DNA from: Ktedonobacterales bacterium
GTDB lineage: Bacteria > Chloroflexota > Ktedonobacteria > Ktedonobacterales > JACDGC01
Assembly (NCBI GenBank): GCA_013815535.1
Contig: JACDGC010000335.1
Coordinates: forward strand, 1-5,151
DNA length: 5,151 bases
Reading direction: 5' to 3'
Part shown: in pieces, positions 1-5,151 of the stretch
Layout: each line of letters starts with the position of its first letter
How positions within the stretch are numbered: the stretch's first letter is position 1
Program-made: the position numbers and the translations under genes
Notes under the pieces: generated by a model
The model's database searches: none
Told to the model about the DNA's origin: nothing
Seen by the model: only the letters and a program-made list of their open reading frames with translations

Positions 1-357
1 CAGCAACAGCGCGTAATATTCGCCCTGCTGATGGGTGCCTTGGCGCTCGATGTAGCCTGGCGACAGCAGCAATGACAACCCAGTCGCCGCCAGGATGACC
101 AAGCCCGCGAAGAGCGCCAGGGGGTCCGATGTCACCATGCCATTGAAGGCCTCGGCGCGCCCCGTGCTGGCATAAAGCATGATGACACTGGCCACCGCTG
201 CCAGCACGCCCAGCACGCCAAAGATGACGAGTGCCCCGCGCAGGCGTGCTGGCACCGCCGCGTCAATCAGCATCACCAGCAGCGCCGCCGCCAACAAGGT
301 CAACTCTGGCGTAATTCGCGCCCAATCCCCGCCGCTGATGGCATAGGTAAAAGCCAT
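1..357 (-). CDS. nuoN: NADH-quinone oxidoreductase subunit N, N-terminal 119 residues (partial)
   Basis: NuoN is one of the three antiporter-like proton-pumping subunits in the membrane arm of respiratory complex I. The reading frame was translated from the minus strand starting at ATG 357 and is open to the window edge, so only the first 119 residues are seen. Family-typical features are an early Pro-Glu (P17-E18) just before the first membrane helix (about 19-34), a second helix (about 41-62), FNGMVTSDPLALF at 71-83 leading into a third helix (about 80-98), and then SPGYIE followed by EYYALLL at the edge. This order matches NuoN rather than NuoM or NuoL. The catalytic lysines and glutamate of the family lie beyond the edge and cannot be checked. 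A GAGGAAG stretch lies upstream of the start. The gene follows nuoM by 48 nt on the same strand, so co-transcription is likely. Identification is strong; completeness is unknown. Confidence 0.9.
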   Translation of the reverse strand, partial: MAFTYAISGGDWARITPELTLLAAALLVMLIDAAVPARLRGALVIFGVLGVLAAVASVIMLYASTGRAEAFNGMVTSDPLALFAGLVILAATGLSLLLSPGYIERQGTHQQGEYYALLL

Positions 358-405
358 ATCCTAAACTTCCTCAATACGCGATGATAGCCAGATGCTGTTG
401 CGTCA

Positions 406-1944
406 TCACTTATGGGTGGTGATGAGCGGCGCGGTGGTGGGCGCGGGATGCTGCCCCACCAACACGCTGGTGGTAACGGAGGGTTCGATGCGGTCGGGCA
501 ATGGGCCAGGGAAGAAGCCTAGCAGCACCATCAACGCCAACAGGGGCACCAGCACCGCCAAGTCACTCGCGTTCAGGTCGCGAGCCACGGCAGTGCGGGG
601 CCGCGTGGTGCCGCCGTCATCACTCAGTGATGGCGAGGGGCCTTCCATCACCCCCTGGAAGAAGCGCAACAGGTACCATGCCGCAGGGATGACGACGAGC
701 GTGCCCAAGACCCCAAAGACGACATTCGCCTGGAACGCCCCCAACAGTGCCAGAAACTCGCCCGCAAAGCTGTTGAGGCCGGGCAGCCCCAAGGACGAGA
801 GCGCCGCCACGCAAAAGACCAACACCTGCATCGGCAAGCGCGTCGCCAGTCCGCCCAGTTCACGGATTGACCGCGTTTGAGTGCGCTCCGCGATGATGCC
901 AGCGATCAAGAAGAGCGCTCCCGTGGTGATGCCATGATTGATCATCTGCAAGACCGCGCCATCCAGTCCCTGTGCATTCAATGCGAAGATGCCCAGCAGG
1001 ATGACGCCCATGTGACTGATGCTGGAATAAGCCAGCAGCCGCTTGAAGTCTGGCTGCACCAGCGCCTGCACCGCGCAATAGAGGATGCCGATGACGGCCA
1101 GCGTCTCGATGATCGGCGCGGCGTCGCGCACGGCATTGGGGAAAAGGGGCAAGCAGAAACGGATGAAGCCATATGCCCCCGTCTTCGACATCGCCCCCGC
1201 CAGCAGCACGGTCACGGGCGTCGGCGCCTCGGTGTAGGCATCGGGCAGCCAACTATGGAAGGGAAACAGAGGGGCTTTCACCGCGAAGGCGGCGAAGAAA
1301 GCGAGGAACAGCCACCCCTGCGCCCCGGCGGGGACGTGATGCACCAGCGTGGGCAGATCAAGGGTGAAATGCCCAACGCTGGCCGTGGCCACCGCGCCCA
1401 GTCCGATGACCCCCGCCAGCATCAGCAAGCTGCCAATGGCGGTATAGATCACAAACTTGATGGCGGCATACGCGCGGCGTGGCCCACCAAAGGTGCCGAT
1501 CAGCAGATATGCTGGCACCAGCATGACTTCCCAAAAGACGTAGAACAAGAACACATTGGTCGTCAAGAAGACGCCCTGGATGCCCCCCGCCAACAAGAGC
1601 ATCAGGCCGAAATACAGACCGCCACGCTGGCCATTTGGCACTTCGCCACGCGACGACGCAATGGCGATCACCGCCAGCAGGGCCGTCAGGATGGCCAGGA
1701 AGAGGCTGATGCCATCGACCCCCAGGCTATATTCCAGCCCCAGGCTCGGAATCCACGGCGCATGCTCGGCAAATTGATAACCACCGATGCGCCCGAATTG
1801 GGCGCCAACCGCCGCGATCAGTGCCAGATCGATCAGGCCGATCCCCAGCGCGACGGGCCACGCCACCCGACGTGGCAAGGTAGCCGTGATGATGCCGCCA
1901 ACCAGCGGCACGAAGATGATGGCACTCAAAATGGGGAATGACAC
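406..1944 (-). CDS. nuoM: NADH-quinone oxidoreductase subunit M
   Basis: NuoM is an antiporter-like subunit of complex I that moves protons across the cytoplasmic membrane as NADH is oxidised and quinone reduced. The 512-residue length is normal for the family and the protein is hydrophobic throughout, with about 14 membrane segments expected. Visible family motifs are GVDGIS (75-80), FWEVMLVPAYLLIG (137-150) with the key glutamate E139, VKAPLFPFHSWLPDAYTEAP (222-241) with K223, GAMSKTGAYG (250-259) with K254, KRLLAYSSISHMG (301-313), INHGITTGALFLIAG (335-349) and FAGEFLALLG (393-402) with E396. These match the Glu, Lys, Lys and Glu channel residues of Escherichia coli NuoM, so the pump looks intact. 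The start is GTG at 1944, chosen because GGGGAG lies 7 nt upstream and the N-terminus then aligns with the family. It ends in tandem TGA stops (406-408, 403-405). No nuoL lies directly upstream, which is unusual. Confidence 0.96.
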   Translation of the reverse strand: MSFPILSAIIFVPLVGGIITATLPRRVAWPVALGIGLIDLALIAAVGAQFGRIGGYQFAEHAPWIPSLGLEYSLGVDGISLFLAILTALLAVIAIASSRGEVPNGQRGGLYFGLMLLLAGGIQGVFLTTNVFLFYVFWEVMLVPAYLLIGTFGGPRRAYAAIKFVIYTAIGSLLMLAGVIGLGAVATASVGHFTLDLPTLVHHVPAGAQGWLFLAFFAAFAVKAPLFPFHSWLPDAYTEAPTPVTVLLAGAMSKTGAYGFIRFCLPLFPNAVRDAAPIIETLAVIGILYCAVQALVQPDFKRLLAYSSISHMGVILLGIFALNAQGLDGAVLQMINHGITTGALFLIAGIIAERTQTRSIRELGGLATRLPMQVLVFCVAALSSLGLPGLNSFAGEFLALLGAFQANVVFGVLGTLVVIPAAWYLLRFFQGVMEGPSPSLSDDGGTTRPRTAVARDLNASDLAVLVPLLALMVLLGFFPGPLPDRIEPSVTTSVLVGQHPAPTTAPLITTHK

Positions 1945-1951
1945 GTGTACG

Positions 1952-1957
1952 CTCCCC
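1952..1957 (-). promoter_or_regulatory. Ribosome binding site of nuoM (GTG start)
   Basis: On the minus strand GGGGAG lies 7 nt before the GTG at 1944. This supports the non-ATG start, since no ATG in the same frame lies nearby with a comparable site. Confidence 0.7.
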
Positions 1958-1986
1958 GCTTACTGGTTTCTTGGGCTTACATCACA

Positions 1987-2010
1987 CGCGGCACCAGTGC
2001 GGGTGCCACG
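1987..2010 (-). other. Hairpin in the nuoM leader
   Basis: The arms GGCACC (1990-1995) and GGTGCC (2002-2007) are perfect inverted repeats around a 6-nt loop, extended outward by two more pairs after one mismatch. It lies between the zinc-ribbon gene and nuoM, about 45 nt before the nuoM start. No run of U follows on either strand, so it does not fit an intrinsic terminator. It could stabilise or process the nuoMN transcript, or be chance in GC-rich DNA. Confidence 0.4.
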
Positions 2011-2032
2011 ATTCAAGAGCATTCTCTTCCCC

Positions 2033-2062
2033 ATTGTACCGCATGGCACAGCTATTGGCGAA
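2033..2062 (-). promoter_or_regulatory. Possible nuoMN promoter
   Basis: The minus strand shows TACAAT (2038-2033), one mismatch from the -10 consensus. TTCGCC (2062-2057) lies 18 nt upstream as a poor -35, matching 3 of 6. Transcription would begin near 2026 and give a leader of about 80 nt holding the 1987-2010 hairpin. The 144-nt gap before nuoM has room for a promoter, but read-through from the zinc-ribbon gene is equally possible. Confidence 0.3.
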
Positions 2063-2088
2063 TGGTCCTAGTGAGCTGGCCGCGCCCC

Positions 2089-2745
2089 TCATCTGCGTTG
2101 GCGCCGCAACATGGCAATGCCACGCGCTTGCAACGCTTGCTGGCAGTCGGGGCAGGCATAGAAACCCGCCTCCTCGTGATAGGTCAGTTCTTCGCGGGCA
2201 AAGGTCAGATAGCAGATCCCACAGCGGGCCGCATCGGGGCGTGAGCCATTGGTGCGGTCGCGCACAAACAAAGCCCGCAACGTCTCGAACATCTCGCTCA
2301 GTTCGCCGGGGGGCGTCGCGGTGCGCTGGGTGATGTGTTTGGTGCTCTTGCCCTCCACAGGCAGGTGCCCATTTGGGTGACCAGACAGGGGGCTGGCAAG
2401 GCTGCTGCCCGGCGGGCTGGGGGCACGCCCATTCATCGCGCGTGGCCCATTTGGGGGATGCGGTGGCGTGCCACTTTGCGGCACCGCCACCGGGGCTGGC
2501 ACGGGTGGCCTGATGATCGCGGCGACTGGCGGAGCGACAGGTACCGGGGGCGGTAGCTCTGCACTCTGTATGACGGGTGGTTGCGCGGGTGGCAACCCTT
2601 CGGCCACAGATGGTTCAGGCACAGCGGGCGACACACTGATGGGCGGCGCTACGGCCTTGACCGCCCGGGGCGCGGTCGCGTGTTGCACGATTGGTCGCGG
2701 CTTGTCTGGCCGCCCCTTACCGCGCTGATTCCCTTTATGACTCAT
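2089..2745 (-). CDS. Proline-rich protein with C-terminal four-cysteine zinc ribbon, function unknown
   Basis: I do not recognise a named family. The 218-residue product has three parts. Residues 1-30 are basic and rich in Lys, Arg and Pro. Residues 30-148 are low-complexity, dominated by Pro, Ala, Val and Ser, and probably disordered. From 149 on there is a folded-looking end: an amphipathic stretch (LSEMFETLRALFVRD, 149-163) followed by Cys175-x2-Cys178 and Cys198-x2-Cys201, the usual spacing of a zinc ribbon, and a basic tail ending RRQRR. There is no signal peptide or membrane segment, so it is probably cytoplasmic. The basic ends would suit nucleic-acid or ribosome contact, but that is inference. 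The start is ATG 2745; GAGG lies 11 nt upstream, rather far, and an internal start at Met104 cannot be excluded. It lies in the same direction as nuoM, 144 nt before it. Intact zinc cysteines argue for a real gene. Confidence 0.75.
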   Translation of the reverse strand: MSHKGNQRGKGRPDKPRPIVQHATAPRAVKAVAPPISVSPAVPEPSVAEGLPPAQPPVIQSAELPPPVPVAPPVAAIIRPPVPAPVAVPQSGTPPHPPNGPRAMNGRAPSPPGSSLASPLSGHPNGHLPVEGKSTKHITQRTATPPGELSEMFETLRALFVRDRTNGSRPDAARCGICYLTFAREELTYHEEAGFYACPDCQQALQARGIAMLRRQRR

Positions 2746-2813
2746 ATATGTAAAAACCTCAAGAGGAGCCTGGCTCGTGAACCCCTAAGTGACAGGGGAG
2801 GGTTTGCCGATCT
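2746..2813 (-). other. Structured 5' leader of the zinc-ribbon gene
   Basis: If transcription starts from the extended -10 at 2820-2828, the leader is about 68 nt. It contains two short inverted repeats: CCCCT/AGGGG (2782-2786 with 2794-2798, 7-nt loop), with an alternative register AACCC/GGGTT (2780-2784 with 2800-2804), and GAGC/GCTC around a 3-nt loop (2766-2776). The second ends just before the presumed ribosome binding GAGG (2757-2760 on the minus strand). No known riboswitch class is recognised. Confidence 0.25.
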
Positions 2814-2819
2814 TCACGC

Positions 2820-2828
2820 ATTATAGCA
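2820..2828 (-). promoter_or_regulatory. Extended -10 promoter for the zinc-ribbon gene
   Basis: The minus strand reads TGCTATAAT: a perfect TATAAT (2825-2820) with TG one base upstream, the extended -10 form recognised by the main sigma factor. No convincing -35 is present at 16-18 nt, which extended -10 promoters tolerate. It lies 75 nt before the ATG at 2745. Confidence 0.55.
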
Positions 2829-2844
2829 TGCACCAGCAGTGAAT

Positions 2845-2871
2845 TGGACACAATGTGACCATTTTTATACA
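2845..2871 (+). promoter_or_regulatory. Possible promoter for the small membrane protein gene
   Basis: TGGACA (2845-2850, 5 of 6 to the -35 consensus) is followed after 15 nt by TATACA (2866-2871, 4 of 6 to the -10 consensus). The spacer is short, so this is tentative. An inverted repeat ATTG-4 nt-CAAT (2843-2854) overlaps the -35 and lies about 20 nt from the leftward -10, where a regulator could act on both directions. The transcript would have a leader of about 95 nt before the ATG at 2973. Confidence 0.3.
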
Positions 2872-2925
2872 GTCAAAGGGCAGAGCGGTGATACTGTCTT
2901 GTGGTTGGGGCGTTGTACTCACTAG

Positions 2926-2942
2926 GGCATCACCCCGGTGCC
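2926..2942 (+). other. Hairpin just upstream of the small membrane protein's ribosome binding site
   Basis: GGCATC (2926-2931) can pair with GGTGCC (2937-2942) in RNA using one G-U pair, with a 5-nt loop. It ends 9 nt before the GAGGAGG at 2952-2958. No run of U follows, so a terminator is unlikely. It might affect translation, or be chance. Confidence 0.25.
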
Positions 2943-2951
2943 GCGTACCCT

Positions 2952-2958
2952 GAGGAGG
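2952..2958 (+). promoter_or_regulatory. Ribosome binding site with long spacing
   Basis: GAGGAGG is a near-perfect Shine-Dalgarno sequence but lies 14 nt before the ATG at 2973. A TAA in the same frame at 2967-2969 rules out an upstream start, so the long spacing is real if this is the site used. Confidence 0.6.
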
Positions 2959-2972
2959 CTGAGCCATAACGT

Positions 2973-3329
2973 ATGCAAATTAACCGTGAAGAAATCGACG
3001 GCGAGGCCTATGGACTGCCGCGTCCGCCTGCGAAGATCATCCCATTGCGCCGTGATGCCTGGTTCATCGAGGCAGCGCAACGCTACATCCCCGACGCCGA
3101 GCGGGGGCGCCATTTCCTGAAAGTGACGTTGCCAGCCATCCCTGTGGCCGTGTTTACCCTGGCATTTCTCTTTGGCTATGTGATGACCATCCTTGGCGCA
3201 GCCGGGAACCCCCATAACATCGATCCCACGCCCGCGCTGATCGGCGCGTTGATCATCACGCTGGTCATCACCCTGCTGTGTGGGGTCATCTATCGGGGCT
3301 ATCGCCATGTCGCGGGCATCGACGACTAA
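2973..3329 (+). CDS. Small protein with two membrane segments, function unknown
   Basis: The 118-residue product has a soluble N-terminal part (1-50, with charged residues and prolines), a first hydrophobic segment at about 52-76, a short polar loop (GNPHNIDPTP, 78-87) and a second segment at about 88-107. It ends in a basic patch (YRGYRHV) and GIDD. A helical hairpin in the cytoplasmic membrane with both ends inside is the likely form, because positive residues flank both segments on the terminal sides. I recognise no family and no catalytic motif. The start is fixed by the upstream TAA at 2967. It is the only rightward gene between the two divergent spacers and appears to stand alone. Its TAA stop overlaps the TAG of the convergent deacetylase gene by 4 nt. 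The strong ribosome binding sequence and clear membrane pattern support a real gene. Confidence 0.75.
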   Translation: MQINREEIDGEAYGLPRPPAKIIPLRRDAWFIEAAQRYIPDAERGRHFLKVTLPAIPVAVFTLAFLFGYVMTILGAAGNPHNIDPTPALIGALIITLVITLLCGVIYRGYRHVAGIDD

Positions 3330-4414
3330 GCCATGCCGGCTGGCCGCTGGGGGGCGACCCATGCTTGCGGCACATTATCTGGCGGGGGCGTCCCTGTCGG
3401 CTGGTTGGGTAATGGATGCACCACAACGCCAGGGAAATGCCCGTCTTGCAACAATTGGGGGATCGTGACGGGCTTCAGGCCGCGCGCCTGAAGACCTGCG
3501 AGAATCAACGGCAGCGCTTGGGCTGTTTGCTCGCGTTCCGCAGGGCCATCGTGCATCAGCACGATGCCACCAGGGCGAATTTGATCTAAGACGGTCTGGG
3601 CAATCGCGTTCGCACCAGAGCGCAGCCAATCAGCGCTACTATCATCCCAATTGATCGTCGAAAGGCCATAGCTAGCGGCGAGAGTGATCTCGCGCATTTT
3701 GGCCGAGCCATAGGGTGGGCGCGACAACCACAGACACATATTCTTGCCCAATGCTTTATGGATCGCCGCCATCGTGGCGCTGAATTGCCGTTGCAACTCG
3801 TCGGGTGCCAGCGCCGTCAGGTTGCGATGATTCCAACTATGCGCGCCAATGGCAAAGCCATCGTTCCACTCACGCTGCACCAACGTGGGCCAGAGGTCGG
3901 CAAACTGACCCTCCACGAAAAAGGTCGCGGGCGTGTGCGTTTTTTCCAAAAATGCGAGAATCGTGGGCGTCGAATATGGCGTTGGCCCATCATCAAAGGT
4001 CAGGGCGACCTCGTTGAGTGGCGGGCTGGCGGTCCCTGGATAGCGCCCATTGTTGATGAGCCCAGCATAGGGTGGTGGCGCACCCGCCGCGCAGCCAGTG
4101 GCCGCGTTCCGCTGTGCCATCGTCACACCAGGCAAGGGCGTCTTCTGCGGCGGAGTGGGCGTTGCCGTGGCATTTGGGCGAAAAATTTGCGTGATGCTGC
4201 CGGTGGTGCTATGCGACACCAACAGCGTCGTCCCGCCCACCAAGGCCACCAGCACGACCGCCAACACTGAAACTAGCCAGCGTCGCCCCTTGCGGGCCCT
4301 AGGCTGCGGTGGTGACGGGAGCCGCTGAGTTGGTTGCTGCGTGATGGCACTCGTGGCGGCGACCCGTTGCGTCGCGGCGTCGGCGATATCGGCATGCGCT
4401 GGCTGGTCAGGCAT
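3326..4414 (-). CDS. Membrane-anchored polysaccharide deacetylase (NodB/CE4 family)
   Basis: Enzymes of this family use a metal, usually zinc, to remove N- or O-acetyl groups from polymers such as peptidoglycan, chitin-like glycans or xylan. The 362-residue product starts with a Gln/Pro-rich cytoplasmic stretch (1-43), one membrane segment (about 46-67), a Thr/Pro linker (about 82-96) and then the NodB domain outside the cell. Visible motifs are TFDDGP (139-144, catalytic Asp141 and metal-binding Asp142), HSWNH (192-196, metal-binding His192 and His196), RPPYGS (232-237), DDSSADW (257-263) and LMHDG (286-290, His288). All the active-site residues expected in the family are there. The tail from about 330 is proline-rich. 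ATG 4414 is chosen because AAGGA lies 7 nt upstream; an in-frame ATG at 4474 has no such site. It faces the CHAP hydrolase across a 203-nt spacer, which fits a peptidoglycan substrate, but the substrate cannot be read from sequence. Confidence 0.92.
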   Translation of the reverse strand: MPDQPAHADIADAATQRVAATSAITQQPTQRLPSPPQPRARKGRRWLVSVLAVVLVALVGGTTLLVSHSTTGSITQIFRPNATATPTPPQKTPLPGVTMAQRNAATGCAAGAPPPYAGLINNGRYPGTASPPLNEVALTFDDGPTPYSTPTILAFLEKTHTPATFFVEGQFADLWPTLVQREWNDGFAIGAHSWNHRNLTALAPDELQRQFSATMAAIHKALGKNMCLWLSRPPYGSAKMREITLAASYGLSTINWDDSSADWLRSGANAIAQTVLDQIRPGGIVLMHDGPAEREQTAQALPLILAGLQARGLKPVTIPQLLQDGHFPGVVVHPLPNQPTGTPPPDNVPQAWVAPQRPAGMA

Positions 4415-4617
4415 TGCTGATTCCTTCAAGTGAATGTTCTCCCAACGGGCTGCTGTGGCCAGAGGCGTCCCCATTAAGGAGCCACTTTGCCGCCCTCATT
4501 CTTTACAACGCATGAGATACGCGATTTAGGACATCACTCCGGGACGAATAGCCCTAGGGAAAAACGGTGCCTGTGCTTTACCATGGAAGAGAAATCGAGA
4601 GCGAGGTACGGAAATCT
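4415..4617. promoter_or_regulatory. Divergent spacer between deacetylase and CHAP genes
   Basis: This stretch must drive transcription both ways, but no strong promoter stands out. Rightward, TTTACA (4502-4507, 5 of 6 to the -35 consensus) has only a poor TTTAGG 17 nt downstream. Leftward, nothing better than scattered A/T-rich hexamers is seen. Also present are the 8-bp palindrome CCCTAGGG (4552-4559) and a 12-codon open frame (4583-4621) whose TGA overlaps the CHAP start as ATGA. Promoters read by an alternative sigma factor would be missed. Confidence 0.35.
4422..4426 (-). promoter_or_regulatory. Ribosome binding site of the deacetylase
   Basis: The minus strand reads AAGGA 7 nt before the ATG at 4414. 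This decides the start in favour of 4414 over the ATG at 4474, which is preceded by GGCTCCTTA and has no Shine-Dalgarno match. Confidence 0.7.
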
Positions 4618-5151
4618 ATGACACAACCCAGTTCGGGCATCTCCGCAGCCCAGGCGCAGCTTTTCGTCGCATTGATGCAAGCCCAAAGCCAGAGTATGGC
4701 TGCCGCGATGTCCACCGACCCCACGACCGCTGATGGAACAGCCAGCACGCAAGATTTCGCGGCATTGCTCACGACCGTGCTTGGCACTGCCGCCCCCACT
4801 ACCACTGCCAGCCCGCCCACCATCCCTGTGGCAGGAACCGGGATAGGGGTGACCACCACCCCCACGGGCAACCACATCGCTGCGGTGGCGAACCAACTGG
4901 CGGCTGATCTGCGTGGCGCGAACTTCACCAGCTACGATGCCAGCCAGACCCCAGCCGCCGCGCAAGCGGCGTGGAACACGCCCGGCTGGGGTAACGGCAA
5001 CGTGCAATGTGTCGCCTTCGTCGATGGCGTCTATCGCCAGGCGGGCATCGATCTCCCCGCGCATCCCAATGGCGCGGACTTTTGGGGAGCCTATAATGGC
5101 CGGGCGGGCTGGAGCGAAGTGGCCAATGGGCAAGGCTTACCCCAACCCGGC
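4618..5151 (+). CDS. CHAP-domain cell-wall hydrolase, N-terminal part (partial)
   Basis: CHAP domains are cysteine peptidases or amidases that cut peptide or amide bonds in peptidoglycan. The visible 178 residues run off the window. Residues 1-56 are Gln/Ala/Ser-rich with two short amphipathic patches (AQLFVALMQAQ, 13-23, and FAALLTTVLG, 47-56). Residues 57-83 are a Thr/Pro linker. From about 85 the CHAP domain begins: WGNGNVQCVAFVDGVYRQAG (124-143) carries the nucleophile Cys131, and GADFWGAYN (152-160) follows. The catalytic His and Glu or Asn should lie beyond the edge. No classical signal peptide is seen at the start. Short N-terminal regions of this kind occur in some Gram-positive phage-like or transglycosylase wall hydrolases, a resemblance noted from memory only. 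ATG 4618 has GAGG 11 nt upstream; GTG at 4567, with AGGGA 6 nt before it, is an in-frame alternative. It is divergent from the deacetylase. Confidence 0.82.
   Translation, partial: MTQPSSGISAAQAQLFVALMQAQSQSMAAAMSTDPTTADGTASTQDFAALLTTVLGTAAPTTTASPPTIPVAGTGIGVTTTPTGNHIAAVANQLAADLRGANFTSYDASQTPAAAQAAWNTPGWGNGNVQCVAFVDGVYRQAGIDLPAHPNGADFWGAYNGRAGWSEVANGQGLPQPG

Noticed and set aside
406..880. A 162-codon open frame (392-880) on the plus strand opposite the nuoM 3' end
   Set aside because: It lies antisense to conserved nuoM membrane segments, has low-complexity composition and no recognisable motif.
877..1941. A 354-codon open frame on the plus strand opposite nuoM
   Set aside because: It is wholly antisense to a clearly conserved nuoM, is full of Gln, Arg, Asp and His with no fold-like pattern, and is a usual by-product of GC-rich codon use.
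1987..2010. Intrinsic terminator for the zinc-ribbon gene
   Set aside because: The hairpin is good, but no U-rich run follows it on either strand.
2200..2700. Tandem repeats in the zinc-ribbon gene
   Set aside because: The proline-rich stretch is low-complexity at the protein level but shows no regular DNA repeat unit.
3758..4270. A 170-codon open frame on the plus strand opposite the deacetylase
   Set aside because: It is antisense to the intact NodB catalytic motifs, is Arg/Gly-rich with no domain, and has no supporting context.
4415..4474. A 20-residue N-terminal extension of the deacetylase from ATG 4474
   Set aside because: ATG 4474 has no Shine-Dalgarno sequence, whereas ATG 4414 has AAGGA at 7 nt.
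4583..4621. A 12-residue upstream peptide overlapping the CHAP start as ATGA
   Set aside because: It has no ribosome binding sequence before it and is short enough to occur by chance, so it is noted only inside the spacer entry.
4534..5133. A 199-codon open frame on the minus strand opposite the CHAP gene
   Set aside because: It is antisense to the CHAP motif region, is Arg/Gly-rich, and the plus-strand frame has the recognisable nucleophile motif.

Overview
The window is GC-rich chromosomal DNA with dense bacterial gene packing. It looks like a free-living, respiring bacterium. Threonine/proline-rich linkers in the envelope proteins and the mix of a complex I pair with unlinked cell-wall genes resemble Chloroflexota (perhaps Ktedonobacteria-like). 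That placement is a low-confidence impression, since no marker gene is present. There are no RNA genes, insertion sequences, CRISPR arrays or phage structural genes.

Layout. Positions 1-1944 (minus strand) carry nuoN (3' part cut off by the window edge) and nuoM, two proton-pumping membrane subunits of NADH-quinone oxidoreductase, 48 nt apart and probably one transcript. Positions 2089-2745 (minus) hold an unrecognised gene for a proline-rich, probably disordered protein ending in a four-cysteine zinc ribbon. It is separated from nuoM by 144 nt with a possible nuoM promoter and a perfect hairpin. Positions 2746-2972 are a divergent control region: a consensus extended -10 faces left and a weaker promoter faces right. 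Positions 2973-3329 (plus) encode a 118-residue protein with two membrane segments. Its stop codon interlocks with that of the convergent gene at 3326-4414, a membrane-anchored NodB-family polysaccharide deacetylase. After a second divergent spacer (4415-4617), a CHAP-domain cell-wall hydrolase starts at 4618 and runs off the right edge.

How the genes fit together. The left part is energy metabolism: NuoM and NuoN sit side by side in the membrane arm of complex I. The right part is cell-envelope maintenance: a deacetylase and a CHAP hydrolase transcribed divergently from one 200-nt spacer, which suggests but does not prove joint control. The zinc-ribbon protein and the small membrane protein have no assignable role. 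The window is mostly ordinary. Its least explained items are the zinc-ribbon protein, the separation of nuoMN from nuoL, and the CHAP protein's N-terminal region, which has no visible signal peptide.
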